From NCBI RefSeq assembly GCF_914484835.1, contig NZ_CAJZAR010000068.1, positions 124,001-188,000 on the forward strand: DNA of 64,000 bases, in the 5' to 3' direction. Shown here in pieces: positions 17,796 to 26,950 of this stretch. The number at the start of each line of letters is the position of its first letter. Position 1 is the stretch's first letter. The notes beneath the pieces were generated by a model. It had not been told where the DNA came from and did no database searches. It saw nothing but the letters and a program-made list of their open reading frames with translations. The stretch comes from Paraburkholderia tropica (GTDB lineage: Bacteria; Pseudomonadota; Gammaproteobacteria; Burkholderiales; Burkholderiaceae). A program made the translations under genes and the position numbers.

Positions 17796-18619
17796 GCGCC
17801 CTCCCGATTCTCCAGCTGCGCGCCGTCGGCAAGTCATACGGCGCAAACCGCGTGCTCAAGGGCATCGACCTCGACATCATGCGCGGTGAAATCGTCACGC
17901 TGATCGGGCCGTCCGGCTCGGGCAAGACGACCGCCCTGCGCTGCATGAATTTTCTCGAGGCCTACGACGAAGGCGAAGTGTGGATCAAGGGCCAACTCCT
18001 CGGCTATCGCTCCACCGGACGCACGCCGCGCGATCGCGACAGTGAAGCGAGCATTGCCGAAGTGCGCCGCCCTGTTGCGATGGTGTTCCAGCAATTCAAT
18101 CTGTGGCCGCACATGAGCGTGCTCGACAACGTCGCCGCGCCGCTCGTGCTCGCCAAGCACATGCCGAAGCGCGAGGCGCGCGAGAAAGCGCAGAAGGCGC
18201 TCGAACGCGTCGGCATGGGTCACAAGGCCGACGCCTGGCCCGCGAGTCTCTCGGGCGGCCAGCAGCAACGCGTGGGCATTGCGCGCGCGCTCGCCATCGA
18301 GCCCGAGGTGATGCTGCTCGACGAACCCACGTCCGCGCTCGATCCCGAACTCGTGGAAGAAGTGCTCAACGTAATCCGCTCGCTCGCGCAGGACGGCATG
18401 ACGATGGTGATGGTCACGCACGAAATGAGCTTCGCCGCAAAGATCTCCGACAAGGTCGTGTTCATGGAAGCGGGCAGCATCGTCGAAGCGGGACCGCCCG
18501 CGCAATTGTTCGGCAACACGCGCACGCCGCGTCTGCAGCAGTTTCTCAAACCGTGGCTCGAACGCAGCCTGACGTTCGCCGCCGAACCCGCGCTCGCCGC
18601 GCAAGGAGCCGCATCGTGA
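17792..18619 (+). CDS. ABC transporter ATP-binding protein, polar amino acid type
   Basis: A 275-residue ATPase with Walker A GPSGSGKTT, Q-loop VFQQFNLWPH, signature LSGGQQQR, Walker B MLLDEPTSALD and switch His in VTHEMSFA. It is the GlnQ/HisP type that powers import by the two permeases. ATG 17792 overlaps the preceding stop and is the start matching the family length. Its own stop overlaps the GTG of the following hydrolase. Confidence 0.95.
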   Translation: MSALPILQLRAVGKSYGANRVLKGIDLDIMRGEIVTLIGPSGSGKTTALRCMNFLEAYDEGEVWIKGQLLGYRSTGRTPRDRDSEASIAEVRRPVAMVFQQFNLWPHMSVLDNVAAPLVLAKHMPKREAREKAQKALERVGMGHKADAWPASLSGGQQQRVGIARALAIEPEVMLLDEPTSALDPELVEEVLNVIRSLAQDGMTMVMVTHEMSFAAKISDKVVFMEAGSIVEAGPPAQLFGNTRTPRLQQFLKPWLERSLTFAAEPALAAQGAAS

Positions 18620-19875
18620 ACGCGCCGCTTGAACTCGCGAACCGCATCGCGCAGCACGTCGATGCCGAGCGTTTGCTCGCTTCCGTCGAGACGCTCGCAT
18701 CGTTCGGCGCTCGCGACGACGGCGGCGTGAACCGCCCCGCCCTCAGCGCCGACGATCTCGACGCGCGCCGCTACCTGATCGAGCGTGCTCACGCACTCGG
18801 CTGCACCGTTTCCGTCGATGCGTGCGCAAACCTGTTCATCCGCCGCGCGGGCACTGAAGCGCTCGCGCCGGTCGTGACCGGCAGCCATATCGACACGCAG
18901 CCTTCAGGCGGCAAGCTCGACGGCTGCTATGGCGTGCTCGCGGGCTTCGAAGTGCTCGAAGCGCTCAACGACGCCAACGTGCAAACGCGCCGCCCGCTCG
19001 AAGTGGCGATCTGGACCAACGAGGAAGGCACGCGTTTCGCGCCGGGCGCGATGGGGTCGAGCGCCTTCGTCGAACCGCAGCGCATGGCGCGTTATCTCGA
19101 TGCGCGCGACGCGCAAGGCGTGACGCTGCGCGAAGCGCTCGACGCACACCGCAAGGCATTTCCCGAACTCGACGCGCGTGCCAGCGATGAACGCAGCGAA
19201 GCCGCACACGCCTTCGTCGAATTGCATATCGAGCAAGGCCCGCAACTCGAAAACGCCGACCTGCCGCTCGCGGTCGTGAGCGGCATTCAAGGCGTGCGCT
19301 GGTACGCGTTCCATTGCACCGGCGTGGCGGCCCACGCGGGCACCACGCCCATGCCGCTGCGCCGCGATGCGATGACGCTCGCGCTCGCGCTGCACGCCGA
19401 ACTCGACGGCATCGCGCAGCGTCTGGGCGCGGAGCACACGCGCGTCACCTTCGGGCGCTGGAGCGTCGAGCCGAATTCGATCAACACGATTCCGTCGAAC
19501 GTGAGCTTCACGGTGGATTTCCGCCATCCCGACTCTGCCGTGCTCGACGCCTTCGACGACGCCGTACACGCGCTCGCGAAACGCCACGAGGCCCGCCTCG
19601 AAGCGCTGTTCGCACACGCGCCGGTGGCTTTCGACGATACGGTGCTCGCGACGCTCGACGACGCCTGCGAGGCGCTCGGCGCGCCGGCCACGCGACTGAC
19701 CTCGGGCGCCTTTCACGACGCCATGTATCTCGCCGGGCATTGCCCGAGCGCGATGCTGTTCGTGCCGAGCATCGGCGGCATCAGCCATAACCCGGTCGAA
19801 GCCACGCATCCGCATCATCTCGTGCTGGGCGCACGCGCGCTCGCTCACAGTCTCGTCACGCTCTGCAACGCCTGA
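18616..19875 (+). CDS. M20 family Zn-dependent amidohydrolase (N-carbamoyl amino acid / allantoate type)
   Basis: A 419-residue member of the allantoate amidohydrolase, beta-ureidopropionase and N-carbamoyl-L-amino acid hydrolase group. It has the metal motif GSHIDTQPSGGKLDG, the catalytic-metal Glu pair in TNEEGTRF, the HIEQGP motif, the dimerisation-domain AHAGTTPMP, and a C-terminal GAFHDAMY with a metal His. These enzymes hydrolyse ureido or carbamoyl C-N bonds in the cytoplasm. The GTG start at 18616 overlaps the ATPase stop (GTGA) and has AAGGAG upstream. The exact substrate cannot be read from sequence; the neighbours suggest a guanidino/ureido compound. Confidence 0.9.
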   Translation: MNAPLELANRIAQHVDAERLLASVETLASFGARDDGGVNRPALSADDLDARRYLIERAHALGCTVSVDACANLFIRRAGTEALAPVVTGSHIDTQPSGGKLDGCYGVLAGFEVLEALNDANVQTRRPLEVAIWTNEEGTRFAPGAMGSSAFVEPQRMARYLDARDAQGVTLREALDAHRKAFPELDARASDERSEAAHAFVELHIEQGPQLENADLPLAVVSGIQGVRWYAFHCTGVAAHAGTTPMPLRRDAMTLALALHAELDGIAQRLGAEHTRVTFGRWSVEPNSINTIPSNVSFTVDFRHPDSAVLDAFDDAVHALAKRHEARLEALFAHAPVAFDDTVLATLDDACEALGAPATRLTSGAFHDAMYLAGHCPSAMLFVPSIGGISHNPVEATHPHHLVLGARALAHSLVTLCNA

Positions 19876-19915
19876 GCGATTCACCCACTTCACCCGCACC
19901 ACATCAGGAGTACAA

Positions 19916-20614
19916 ATGAATTTCCCCGCCGCCACCGCCACGATCGCCGAAGACAACGGCACCGAAAACGGCATCAACGCCACGCTGCATGAGCCGATTT
20001 CCGCAGACGGCACGCCCGAACTGGGCAAGACCTACACGGTGCCCGCGCGTTGCGGCCGCGCCGTGCGCGTGAAGGCCGGCCAGACCATCCGCATTGCGAA
20101 TCCGCACGGCACGCAGGTCTGCGATACGTGGATCTTCAACGCGCAGCATCTGAACGAGTTCCTGTCGTTCGAACACACGCGCGCGTACCTCGACAAGATC
20201 ATTCCGCAGCCGGGCGATCCGCTCGTGACCAACCAGCGCCGCCCGATCGCCGAACTCGTGACCGATACTTCGCCCGGCGTGCACGACACGCTGATCGCCG
20301 CGTGCGATCTGTATCGCTATCGCAATCTCGGCGTGGAGGGGTATCACGACAATTGCGCCGACAATCTGCGTCTCGCGCTCAAGGCCATCGGCCTGCGCAC
20401 GCGTGAAGTGCCGCAGCCGTTCAACCTGTGGATGAACATTCCCGTGAAGCCCGATTATTCGATCGACTGGCTGCCGCCCGTTTCGAAGGCTGGCGATTAC
20501 GTGGAAATCAAGGCGGTGATGGACTGCGTGGTGGCGATGTCGGCGTGCCCGCAGGATATCATTCCGATCAACGCGCTCAACCCGCTCGAAGTCGAGTTCA
20601 CGGTGTTCGCGTAA
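19916..20614 (+). CDS. DUF1989 (urea carboxylase-associated) family protein
   Basis: A 232-residue protein of the DUF1989 family, often found with urea carboxylase and including the carboxyguanidine deiminase subunits CgdA/CgdB. Conserved features are ARCGRAVRVKAGQTIRI, GTQVCDTW, YHDNCADNL and AMSACPQD; the Cys residues in the last three are likely metal or catalytic positions. No urea carboxylase and no second DUF1989 subunit is present, so it probably does not act as a CgdAB pair. It sits between the amidohydrolase and the regulator in the same operon, 40 bases after the former. Confidence 0.88.
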   Translation: MNFPAATATIAEDNGTENGINATLHEPISADGTPELGKTYTVPARCGRAVRVKAGQTIRIANPHGTQVCDTWIFNAQHLNEFLSFEHTRAYLDKIIPQPGDPLVTNQRRPIAELVTDTSPGVHDTLIAACDLYRYRNLGVEGYHDNCADNLRLALKAIGLRTREVPQPFNLWMNIPVKPDYSIDWLPPVSKAGDYVEIKAVMDCVVAMSACPQDIIPINALNPLEVEFTVFA

Positions 20615-20627
20615 CACGCGCAATACC

Positions 20628-20663
20628 GGCGAGGGCGGCAACCAATACGATGCCGCCTTCGCC
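20628..20663 (+). terminator. strong hairpin after the DUF1989 gene
   Basis: Arms GGCGAGGGCGGCA (20628-20640) and TGCCGCCTTCGCC (20651-20663) pair over 13 bp with one G-T pair and a 10-base loop, 13 bases after the stop. No T-run follows, so it more likely stabilises the upstream message or reduces expression of the regulator than fully terminates. Confidence 0.45.
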
Positions 20664-20693
20664 CTGATCTCTCCGATCGACGGAAACACACAC

Positions 20694-21470
20694 GTGGCCA
20701 ACGACAAACGTTCTTCCTCGACGGGCGCCGCCCGTCCTCAACGCGCGGGTACGGGCACGCGCGCCGCCGCTTCCGGCACCCCGAAGGCGGAGCCAAAAGC
20801 CGCCGTGAAGGTCGCGCGAAAGGTTGCCGCAAAACCGGCGCCGAAATCCGCCACGCGCGCGGCAAGCGGCGCGCACGCCGCCGCGTCCAATGGCTCCGAC
20901 GGCCTCGGCACGCGCCTGCGCCACGCGCGCATGGTGCAGCAGATGACGCTCAAGGCGCTCGCCGAACAGGCGGGCTGCTCGGAGAGTCTGCTGTCGAAGG
21001 TCGAAGGCGGCCACGCCACGCCCTCGCTTGCCACGCTGCACCGGCTCGCGCTGGCGCTCGATACCAATGTCGCGGCGCTCGTCTCGGGGCCGGTTGCGTC
21101 GGCTTCGCCGGTGCAGCGCGCGAGCGAGCGTCCCGCCGTGCGCTTTCCGGCGGCACAGGGCGCGCGCGGTCGTTCGGCGCAACACACGATCGTGCTCGAA
21201 CGCCTCGTCGTGCCTGGGCCGGGACGCCTGCTGCAAGGCGACATCCACGTGCTCGAACCGCAGGCGCGCAGCGACGAACAGATCAGCCACGCGGGCGAAG
21301 AACTCGGCTACGTGCTCGAAGGCGAACTCGAACTCACGCTCGGCGACGAGAGCTGGCGTTTGCAGGCCGGCGACTCGTTCTATTTTCCGAGCACCGAGCC
21401 GCACAGCTATCGCAATCCCGGCGACACCGTCACGCGCGTTTTGTGGATCAACACGCCGCCGACTTTCTGA
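20694..21470 (+). CDS. XRE-family regulator with C-terminal cupin domain
   Basis: A 258-residue two-domain transcription factor. Residues 1-60 are a basic Ala/Lys/Pro-rich tail, ~66-125 a helix-turn-helix of the XRE type (LRHARMVQQMTLKALAEQAG, then SLLSKVEGG), and ~175-255 a cupin (AGEELGYVLEGELEL, then HSYRNPG) that probably senses a small ligand or metal. Regulators of this type commonly control the catabolic operon they lie in, such as PuuR for putrescine. GTG start at 20694. The 60-residue basic tail is longer than usual. It may bind the palindrome at 15489-15505. Confidence 0.9.
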   Translation: MANDKRSSSTGAARPQRAGTGTRAAASGTPKAEPKAAVKVARKVAAKPAPKSATRAASGAHAAASNGSDGLGTRLRHARMVQQMTLKALAEQAGCSESLLSKVEGGHATPSLATLHRLALALDTNVAALVSGPVASASPVQRASERPAVRFPAAQGARGRSAQHTIVLERLVVPGPGRLLQGDIHVLEPQARSDEQISHAGEELGYVLEGELELTLGDESWRLQAGDSFYFPSTEPHSYRNPGDTVTRVLWINTPPTF

Positions 21471-22463
21471 GTGCACCCGCAGATGACCCAGACCGACCTC
21501 TCGCAAATGCAGATGCCGCGTTTCGCCGGCATCCCCACGTTCATGCGCGTGCCGTTCGCGCGCGACCCGCAGGACTACGACATCGCGCTCGCAGGCGTGC
21601 CCTACGACGGCGGCGTGACCGCACGGCCCGGCGCGCGCTTCGGCCCGCGCGAGATCCGCAATATGTCGACGATGATGCGCGCGATTCATCACGTCACGCG
21701 TTTCAATCCGTTCGAAGCGTGCCGCGTGGCCGATATCGGCGACGTGCCGTTCGAACATCTCTACGACATCGAGCGCGCGCACGCCGATATCCGCGCGTTC
21801 TTCGAGCCCGTGTTTCGTGCCGGAAAACGCGCGTTGATCGCGGGCGGCGACCATTCGATTACCTTTCCGATTTTTCAGGCGATGGCCGCGGCGAAGGCGG
21901 CGAATGGCACACACACGCCGTTCGCGCTCGTGCACATCGACGCGCACACCGACACCTGGGACGCGTATAAAGGCTCGAAATTCACGCACGGCGCGCCCTT
22001 CCGGCGCGCGGTGGAAGCGGGTCTGCTCGACCCCACGCGCACGATCCAGATCGGCATACGCGGCGCGCAAAACACCGACGAAGGCTGGCGCTACTCGCTC
22101 GATCACGGCATGCGCGTGGTGTTCATCGAGGAATTCGAGGCGCTCGGTCCCGCCGCCATCGCGGCCGAAGCGCGACGGATCGTGGGCGACATGCCCGTCT
22201 ATCTCTCGCTCGACGTGGACGGACTGGACCCGGTCTTCACGCCCGGCACCGGCACGCCGGAAATCGGCGGTCTGACGACGCGCGAAACGCTTGCGCTGCT
22301 GCGCGGACTCGATGGCCTGAACTGGCTAGGCGGCGACGTGGTGGAGGTCTCGCCGCCTTACGATCCGTCAGGTAATACCGCGCTGGTTGCGGCCACACTG
22401 ATGTACGAAATGCTCTGCTTATTCGCTCGCAACCACGGTATTTCAGGCGACCAACACAGATGA
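21471..22463 (+). CDS. agmatinase/ureohydrolase family protein
   Basis: A 330-residue binuclear metal ureohydrolase (agmatinase, guanidinobutyrase and related). All metal motifs are intact: GGDHSITFP, HIDAHTDTWD and SLDVDGLDPVF. These enzymes release urea from a guanidino group. Similarity to agmatinase alone does not fix the substrate; guanidinobutyrate, guanidinopropionate and guanidine hydrolases share the fold. GTG 21471 immediately follows the regulator stop; ATG at 21483 is an alternative. Last gene of the operon, followed by a terminator at 22585-22613. Confidence 0.9.
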   Translation: MHPQMTQTDLSQMQMPRFAGIPTFMRVPFARDPQDYDIALAGVPYDGGVTARPGARFGPREIRNMSTMMRAIHHVTRFNPFEACRVADIGDVPFEHLYDIERAHADIRAFFEPVFRAGKRALIAGGDHSITFPIFQAMAAAKAANGTHTPFALVHIDAHTDTWDAYKGSKFTHGAPFRRAVEAGLLDPTRTIQIGIRGAQNTDEGWRYSLDHGMRVVFIEEFEALGPAAIAAEARRIVGDMPVYLSLDVDGLDPVFTPGTGTPEIGGLTTRETLALLRGLDGLNWLGGDVVEVSPPYDPSGNTALVAATLMYEMLCLFARNHGISGDQHR

Positions 22464-22584
22464 TTGATATCGGCCACTTCAATTTGTGAACGAATCTATT
22501 GCTGAATCCGCACTAATTACGATTTCTTGATGCCATACAATGGCGCCAACTGTTTTGAGTTTCAAACAGTTATCCACGCTTGAT

Positions 22585-22613
22585 AGCCTCGCCTGAACGG
22601 CGGGGCTTTTTTT
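22585..22613 (+). terminator. intrinsic terminator of the ABC/ureohydrolase operon
   Basis: Arms AGCCTCGCC (22585-22593) and GGCGGGGCT (22598-22606 region) with a 5-base loop, followed by seven T. A second inverted repeat just upstream may form a tandem hairpin. Confidence 0.92.
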
Positions 22614-22785
22614 CTGGCGCGAAGGTTCTCTTCTGCGGCTAAAACCCCTTGAAATGCGGCATTAAATCACTTGCGCAACGCGCCGCACGCCATCATTCAT
22701 TACCATTTATTTCACCGCTTTCAATACGTTGGCGCAATCCGCGTTGTGACGGCGTGCAGGCATTTAGCTGATTTTTCTCTCCGTG

Positions 22786-22815
22786 TTGTCACAAATTTGC
22801 TACGGCTTTTTTAAT
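22786..22815 (+). promoter_or_regulatory. sigma-70-like promoter of the porin gene
   Basis: TTGTCA (22786-22791), 18-base spacer, TTTAAT (22810-22815), about 78 bases before the porin start in an AT-rich patch. Good match at both hexamers; not tested. Confidence 0.5.
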
Positions 22816-22892
22816 TGCTTGCGCATCAATGAGGGCACGCGATAGCCTTCGCCTCTCGTTTCAAACGACACACTACAACAACGGAGTTACAG

Positions 22893-24053
22893 ATGAAATC
22901 ACGCGCCCTTACGCTTGCAGCACTGGCTACGTTCGGCATCGCCGGCGCCGCCCACGCACAATCGAGCGTCTCGCTCTACGGTGTGATCGACACGTCGATC
23001 ACCTACGTCAACAACGCACAAGGCAGCCAGAATCTGTGGGCCCTCGGTAACAGCAGCGCCGGCAACCTGTCGGGTTCGCGCTGGGGCGTGAAGGGTTCGG
23101 AAGATCTGGGCAACGGCCTGAAGGCAATCTTCCAGCTCGAAAACGGTTTTAACCCGTCGACGGGCGGCCTCGGCCAAGGCAGCAAGATGTTCGGCCGCCA
23201 GGCATTCGTCGGCCTCGCAAGCGACCGCTTCGGTACGGTTACGCTCGGCCGCCAATACGACCCGCTGGTCGACCTGGTTCAAGGCATCACGGAAGACAAC
23301 TACTTCGGTTCGGCATTCGCAACCGCTGGCGACGTCGACAACTACGACAACAGCTTCCGCGTGAACAACGCCGTCAAGTACACCTCGCCGATCTATCGCG
23401 GCCTGCAAGTGGAAACGATGTACTCGTTCGGCGGCGTTGCCGGCTCGACGGGTTCGGAGCAGTCGTACTCGGCCGCCGTGTCGTACAACAACGGCCCGCT
23501 GGCAATCGCAGGCGGCTACTTCTACGCAGCGAACAGCGCAGGCGATCGCGCGTCGACGGGCTGGACGAGCACGTCGGACGGCGGCACGTTCGACAGCGCG
23601 GTCAACACCGGCTACGAAACCGCGCACTCGCTGCAAATCGCACGCCTCGCAGCGCAGTACACGGTGGGTTCGTACAACCTGGGCCTCGCTTACAGCAACG
23701 CGCAATACGCGGCTGACGCTGACTCGGCGTTCAACACGACGCAGAAGTACAACACGGCGCAAGCGTTCGTGAACTACCAGGTGAACCCGGCACTGCTGCT
23801 GGGCGTGGGCTACAGCTACACGCACGCAAGCGGCGACACGTCGGCGAACTACCACCAGATCTCGCTGGGCGGCGACTACAACCTCTCGAAGCGTACCGAC
23901 GTGTACCTGACGGCGGCTTACCAGCACGCAAGCGGCACGACGCGTGACGGCGACAACGGCGTCGTCGCGGCGCAAGCTTCGATCGGCTCGTACGGCTACA
24001 ACGGCACGGCTTCGCAGACGATGGTCAACCTCGGCATCCGTCACCGCTTCTAA
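22893..24053 (+). CDS. Gram-negative porin (Burkholderia OpcP/OmpC type)
   Basis: A 386-residue outer-membrane trimeric porin. Signal peptide MKSRALTLAALATFGIAGAAHA is cleaved before QSSVSLYG, the standard mature start of Burkholderiales porins. SRWGVKGSEDLG, QAFVGL and GTVTLGRQYD follow, and the chain ends in Phe (GIRHRF) as required for outer-membrane insertion. Codon use is notably biased toward preferred codons, consistent with high expression. It stands alone with its own promoter and terminator. Confidence 0.96.
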   Translation: MKSRALTLAALATFGIAGAAHAQSSVSLYGVIDTSITYVNNAQGSQNLWALGNSSAGNLSGSRWGVKGSEDLGNGLKAIFQLENGFNPSTGGLGQGSKMFGRQAFVGLASDRFGTVTLGRQYDPLVDLVQGITEDNYFGSAFATAGDVDNYDNSFRVNNAVKYTSPIYRGLQVETMYSFGGVAGSTGSEQSYSAAVSYNNGPLAIAGGYFYAANSAGDRASTGWTSTSDGGTFDSAVNTGYETAHSLQIARLAAQYTVGSYNLGLAYSNAQYAADADSAFNTTQKYNTAQAFVNYQVNPALLLGVGYSYTHASGDTSANYHQISLGGDYNLSKRTDVYLTAAYQHASGTTRDGDNGVVAAQASIGSYGYNGTASQTMVNLGIRHRF

Positions 24054-24103
24054 GCAATACCTCACGAATGCGCCGGCTCCGCCGGCCACTCGCGTCGTAC
24101 CCG

Positions 24104-24138
24104 AACCGCCCGAAACGCCCTGCGTTCCGGGCGGTTTT
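24104..24138 (+). terminator. intrinsic terminator of the porin gene
   Basis: Arms AACCGCCCG (24104-24112) and CGGGCGGTT (24128-24136) with a T-run of four, 50 bases after the porin stop. The T-run is short but the stem is strong. Confidence 0.8.
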
Positions 24139-24150
24139 GCATGATGGGCC

Positions 24151-25620
24151 ATGATGGCGCAAGCCGATGCGGGCTATACTCGACCGCTCGATGCCGCCGA
24201 CCTTCGCCCGCCCGTTATGAGACTCGCCCTCGACCGCCGCACCGCGACCGCCCTGCTCGTCGCCGCCGTGTTCTTCATGGAGAACCTCGACGCCACCGTG
24301 ATCGGCACCGCGCTGCCCACGATGGCGCGCGACTTCGGCACTGCCGCCGCGCATCTCTCGATCGGCGTCTCCGCGTACCTCGTCGCGCTCACGGTATTCA
24401 TTCCGATCAGCGGATGGATGGCCGACCGCTTCGGCGCACGCAACGTGTTCTGCGCCGCCATCGTCATCTTCACGCTCGCCTCGCTGCTCTGCGCCGCGAG
24501 CGGCGATCTGACCGCGTTCACCGCGGCACGCACGCTGCAAGGCGTGGGCGGCGCAATGATGGTGCCGGTCGGACGGCTCGTCGTGCTGCGCCATACACCG
24601 AAAGAAGAGATCGTGCGCGCCATCGCGATCCTCACGTGGCCCGCGCTCGTCGCGCCCGTGCTCGGCCCGCCCGTGGGCGGCTGGATCAGCACGCACTGGA
24701 GCTGGCACTGGATCTTTCTGCTGAATCTGCCGCTCGGCATCGCAGCGCTGATCGCGGCCATCGCGCTCGTCGACAATGAGAACGCACGCCGCGCGCCCTT
24801 CGACGTGACCGGCTTCATCTTGACGGGCGCGGGCTTCGGCCTCTTCATGTCGGGACTCGAAGCGGCAAGCCGCGCAGACGTCTCGCGCTGGCTCGCACTC
24901 GCGATGCTCGCGGCGGGCCTCGCGCTGCTGGCGATTTCCGCATTCCACCTCAAGCGCGCCGCGAATCCGCTATTCGGCCTCGCACCGCTTTCCATCGCCA
25001 CGTTTCGCGTGACGGCGCTCGGCGGCTCGCTGTTTCGCGTCGCCATCGGCACCGCGCCGTTTCTGCTGCCGCTGATGTTCCAGCTCGCGTTTGGTTATAG
25101 CGCGGTCGAAGCGGGCACGCTGCTGCTCTGGCTATTCGCGGGCAATCTGGCGATGAAGCCGGCCACCACGCGCATCATGCATGCGTTCGGTTTTCGTCAG
25201 GTGCTGATCGGCAATGGCGTGCTGGTCGCGCTAGGCTTCGCGGCCTTCACGCTGCTGAATGCGGATACGCCGCGCTGGATCGTTTGCGCGCTGCTGTTCG
25301 TGAGCGGCATGACGCGCTCGATGCAGTTCACGGCGATGAACACCATCGGTTTCGCCGACGTGCCGCAAGCGCAGATGAGCCACGCCACCACGCTCTTTTC
25401 GGTCCTGCAGCAGATGAATGCAGGGATGGGCATTGCGATTGGCGCGCTCGCGTTGTCGATTGCGCAATTGCTGCGCGGCACGCCTGCGAGCACGCCGGGC
25501 GCGAGCGATTTTCATCTGGCGTTCGGCATGATCGCGGCCGTCGCGGCGCTGGCGATCGTCGACAGCCTGATGCTCGCGCACGATGCGGGCGAACGCGTGC
25601 TTGCGCGCGAACGGTCCTAG
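24151..25620 (+). CDS. DHA2-family MFS transporter (14-helix drug exporter type)
   Basis: A 489-residue proton-coupled exporter with about 14 hydrophobic segments. Family features are ENLDATVIGTALP in helix 1 (motif D1-like), GWMADRFGARNVF (motif A), and the LGPPVGGWIS motif C of antiporters. The first 22 residues are poorly conserved, so the real start may be the ATG at 24217; neither has a clear ribosome site. It lies just after the porin terminator and converges on the acyl-CoA dehydrogenase gene. Confidence 0.9.
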   Translation: MMAQADAGYTRPLDAADLRPPVMRLALDRRTATALLVAAVFFMENLDATVIGTALPTMARDFGTAAAHLSIGVSAYLVALTVFIPISGWMADRFGARNVFCAAIVIFTLASLLCAASGDLTAFTAARTLQGVGGAMMVPVGRLVVLRHTPKEEIVRAIAILTWPALVAPVLGPPVGGWISTHWSWHWIFLLNLPLGIAALIAAIALVDNENARRAPFDVTGFILTGAGFGLFMSGLEAASRADVSRWLALAMLAAGLALLAISAFHLKRAANPLFGLAPLSIATFRVTALGGSLFRVAIGTAPFLLPLMFQLAFGYSAVEAGTLLLWLFAGNLAMKPATTRIMHAFGFRQVLIGNGVLVALGFAAFTLLNADTPRWIVCALLFVSGMTRSMQFTAMNTIGFADVPQAQMSHATTLFSVLQQMNAGMGIAIGALALSIAQLLRGTPASTPGASDFHLAFGMIAAVAALAIVDSLMLAHDAGERVLARERS

Positions 25621-25626
25621 TTTTTA

Positions 25627-25649
25627 GGCATGAGGCCATGCCTCATGCC
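25627..25649. terminator. perfect 10-bp hairpin between convergent genes
   Basis: GGCATGAGGC (25627-25636), loop CAT, GCCTCATGCC (25640-25649) fills the 37-base gap between the stops of the MFS gene and the acyl-CoA dehydrogenase gene. A T-run precedes it on the plus strand instead of following it, so it is not a canonical terminator in either direction but may end both transcripts. Confidence 0.55.
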
Positions 25650-25657
25650 CGAACGCC

Positions 25658-26902
25658 CTACACAGAAGGCTTCAAATACGGGTTGCCGTCCGCCGTTTCG
25701 CGACGCAGCGCCTTCACTTCCATGCGCGCAATGCTTTGCAGATGCACTTCGTCCGGGCCATCGGCGAAACGCAGCGCGCGTCCCCAGGTCCAGCTATCCG
25801 CGAGCGGCGTGTCGGGACTCAGCCCCATCGCGCCGAACACCTGCATCGCGCGATCGCACACAGCGGTGTGCACGCCCGGCACGAGCGCCTTGATCATCGA
25901 GATTTCCTTGCGCGCGTCTTTCGCGCCCACGTTGTCGATCATCCACGCGGTTTTCAGCACGAACAGCCGTGCCTGATCGATTTCGATACGCGACTTGGCG
26001 ATCCCTTCGGCGACCGTGCCGTGCTCGAACAGCGTCTTGCCGAATGCCGTGCGCGTCTGCGCGCGTTCGATCATCAGTTCGAGCGCGAGTTCGGCGGCGC
26101 CAATCGAGCGCATGCAGTGATGAATGCGGCCCGGACCGAGACGCGCCTGAGCCAGCGCGAACCCGCTGCCTTCCTCGCCGAGCAGATTCTCGCGCGGCAC
26201 GCGCACGCCCTTGAATTCGATCTCGCAGTGCCCCTCGGGCGCAACGTGATTGAGCACCGAAATATTGCGGATGATCTTTACGCCCGGCGTATCGCGCGGT
26301 ACGAGAATCATGCTTTGCTGACGATGCGCGGGCGCATCGACATCGGTCTTGCCCATCACGATAAACAGCTGGCAATTCGGATGCGCCGCGTTCGTAATAA
26401 ACCATTTGCGGCCATCGATCACATAATCGTTGCCGTCTCGCCGGATCGACGTGGTGATATTGGTGGCATCCGACGACGCCACCGCGGGCTCCGTCATCGC
26501 GAACGCCGAGCGGATCTTGCCGTCCAGCAGCGGATCGAGCCATTGCGCGCGCTGTGCGGGCGTGGCGAACATATGGAGTAATTCCAAATTGCCCGTATCC
26601 GGCGCGTTGCAATTGAACACTTCCGACGCCCACGACACGCGCCCCATGATTTCCGCGAGCGGCGCATAGTCCAGATTTGTCAGCCGCGTGCCGGGTTCGT
26701 CGTCGTGCAGATGCGGCAGGAACAGATTCCAGAGACCTTCCGAACGCGCCTTGTCCTTGAGCGCTTCCATGAACGAAACCGGATAGATTCCGGCATTCAC
26801 TTCCTCGTGCCATTGATGAATGCGCGGCACGATATGCGCGTCCATGAACGCGCGCAATTGCGTGCGCAGCGCCTCGACTTTGGGGCTAAACGCAAAATCC
26901 AT
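25658..26902 (-). CDS. acyl-CoA dehydrogenase family protein (ACAD10/11-like)
   Basis: A 414-residue flavoprotein that desaturates acyl-CoA at the alpha-beta carbons. AFAMTEPAVASSDATNI is the FAD/substrate signature, KWFITNAAHPNC the second, and GRALRFADGPDEVH near the C-terminus fits the ACAD10/11 branch. It is the last gene of a minus-strand set with an SDR, a histidine phosphatase and, further up, a LysR regulator. In related gene sets a phosphotransferase-like gene accompanies it; that gene is not present here. Confidence 0.92.
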   Translation of the reverse strand: MDFAFSPKVEALRTQLRAFMDAHIVPRIHQWHEEVNAGIYPVSFMEALKDKARSEGLWNLFLPHLHDDEPGTRLTNLDYAPLAEIMGRVSWASEVFNCNAPDTGNLELLHMFATPAQRAQWLDPLLDGKIRSAFAMTEPAVASSDATNITTSIRRDGNDYVIDGRKWFITNAAHPNCQLFIVMGKTDVDAPAHRQQSMILVPRDTPGVKIIRNISVLNHVAPEGHCEIEFKGVRVPRENLLGEEGSGFALAQARLGPGRIHHCMRSIGAAELALELMIERAQTRTAFGKTLFEHGTVAEGIAKSRIEIDQARLFVLKTAWMIDNVGAKDARKEISMIKALVPGVHTAVCDRAMQVFGAMGLSPDTPLADSWTWGRALRFADGPDEVHLQSIARMEVKALRRETADGNPYLKPSV

Positions 26903-26950
26903 TTCATTCTCCCTGAAGGGGATTCATTCAACCGCGCACGGTGCGCGCAC

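Larger units (their letters stand above)
22464..22892. other. intergenic region: operon terminator and porin promoter/leader
   Basis: Holds an inverted repeat AACTGTTT (22549-22556) and AAACAGTT (22564-22571), an intrinsic terminator (22585-22613), and a sigma-70-like promoter (22786-22815) with an ~75-base AT-rich leader before the porin. No gene is supported here. Confidence 0.6.

Noticed and set aside
19916..20614. Carboxyguanidine deiminase subunit as a firm call for the DUF1989 gene.
   Set aside because: The known enzyme needs two DUF1989 subunits and urea carboxylase neighbours, and neither is present.
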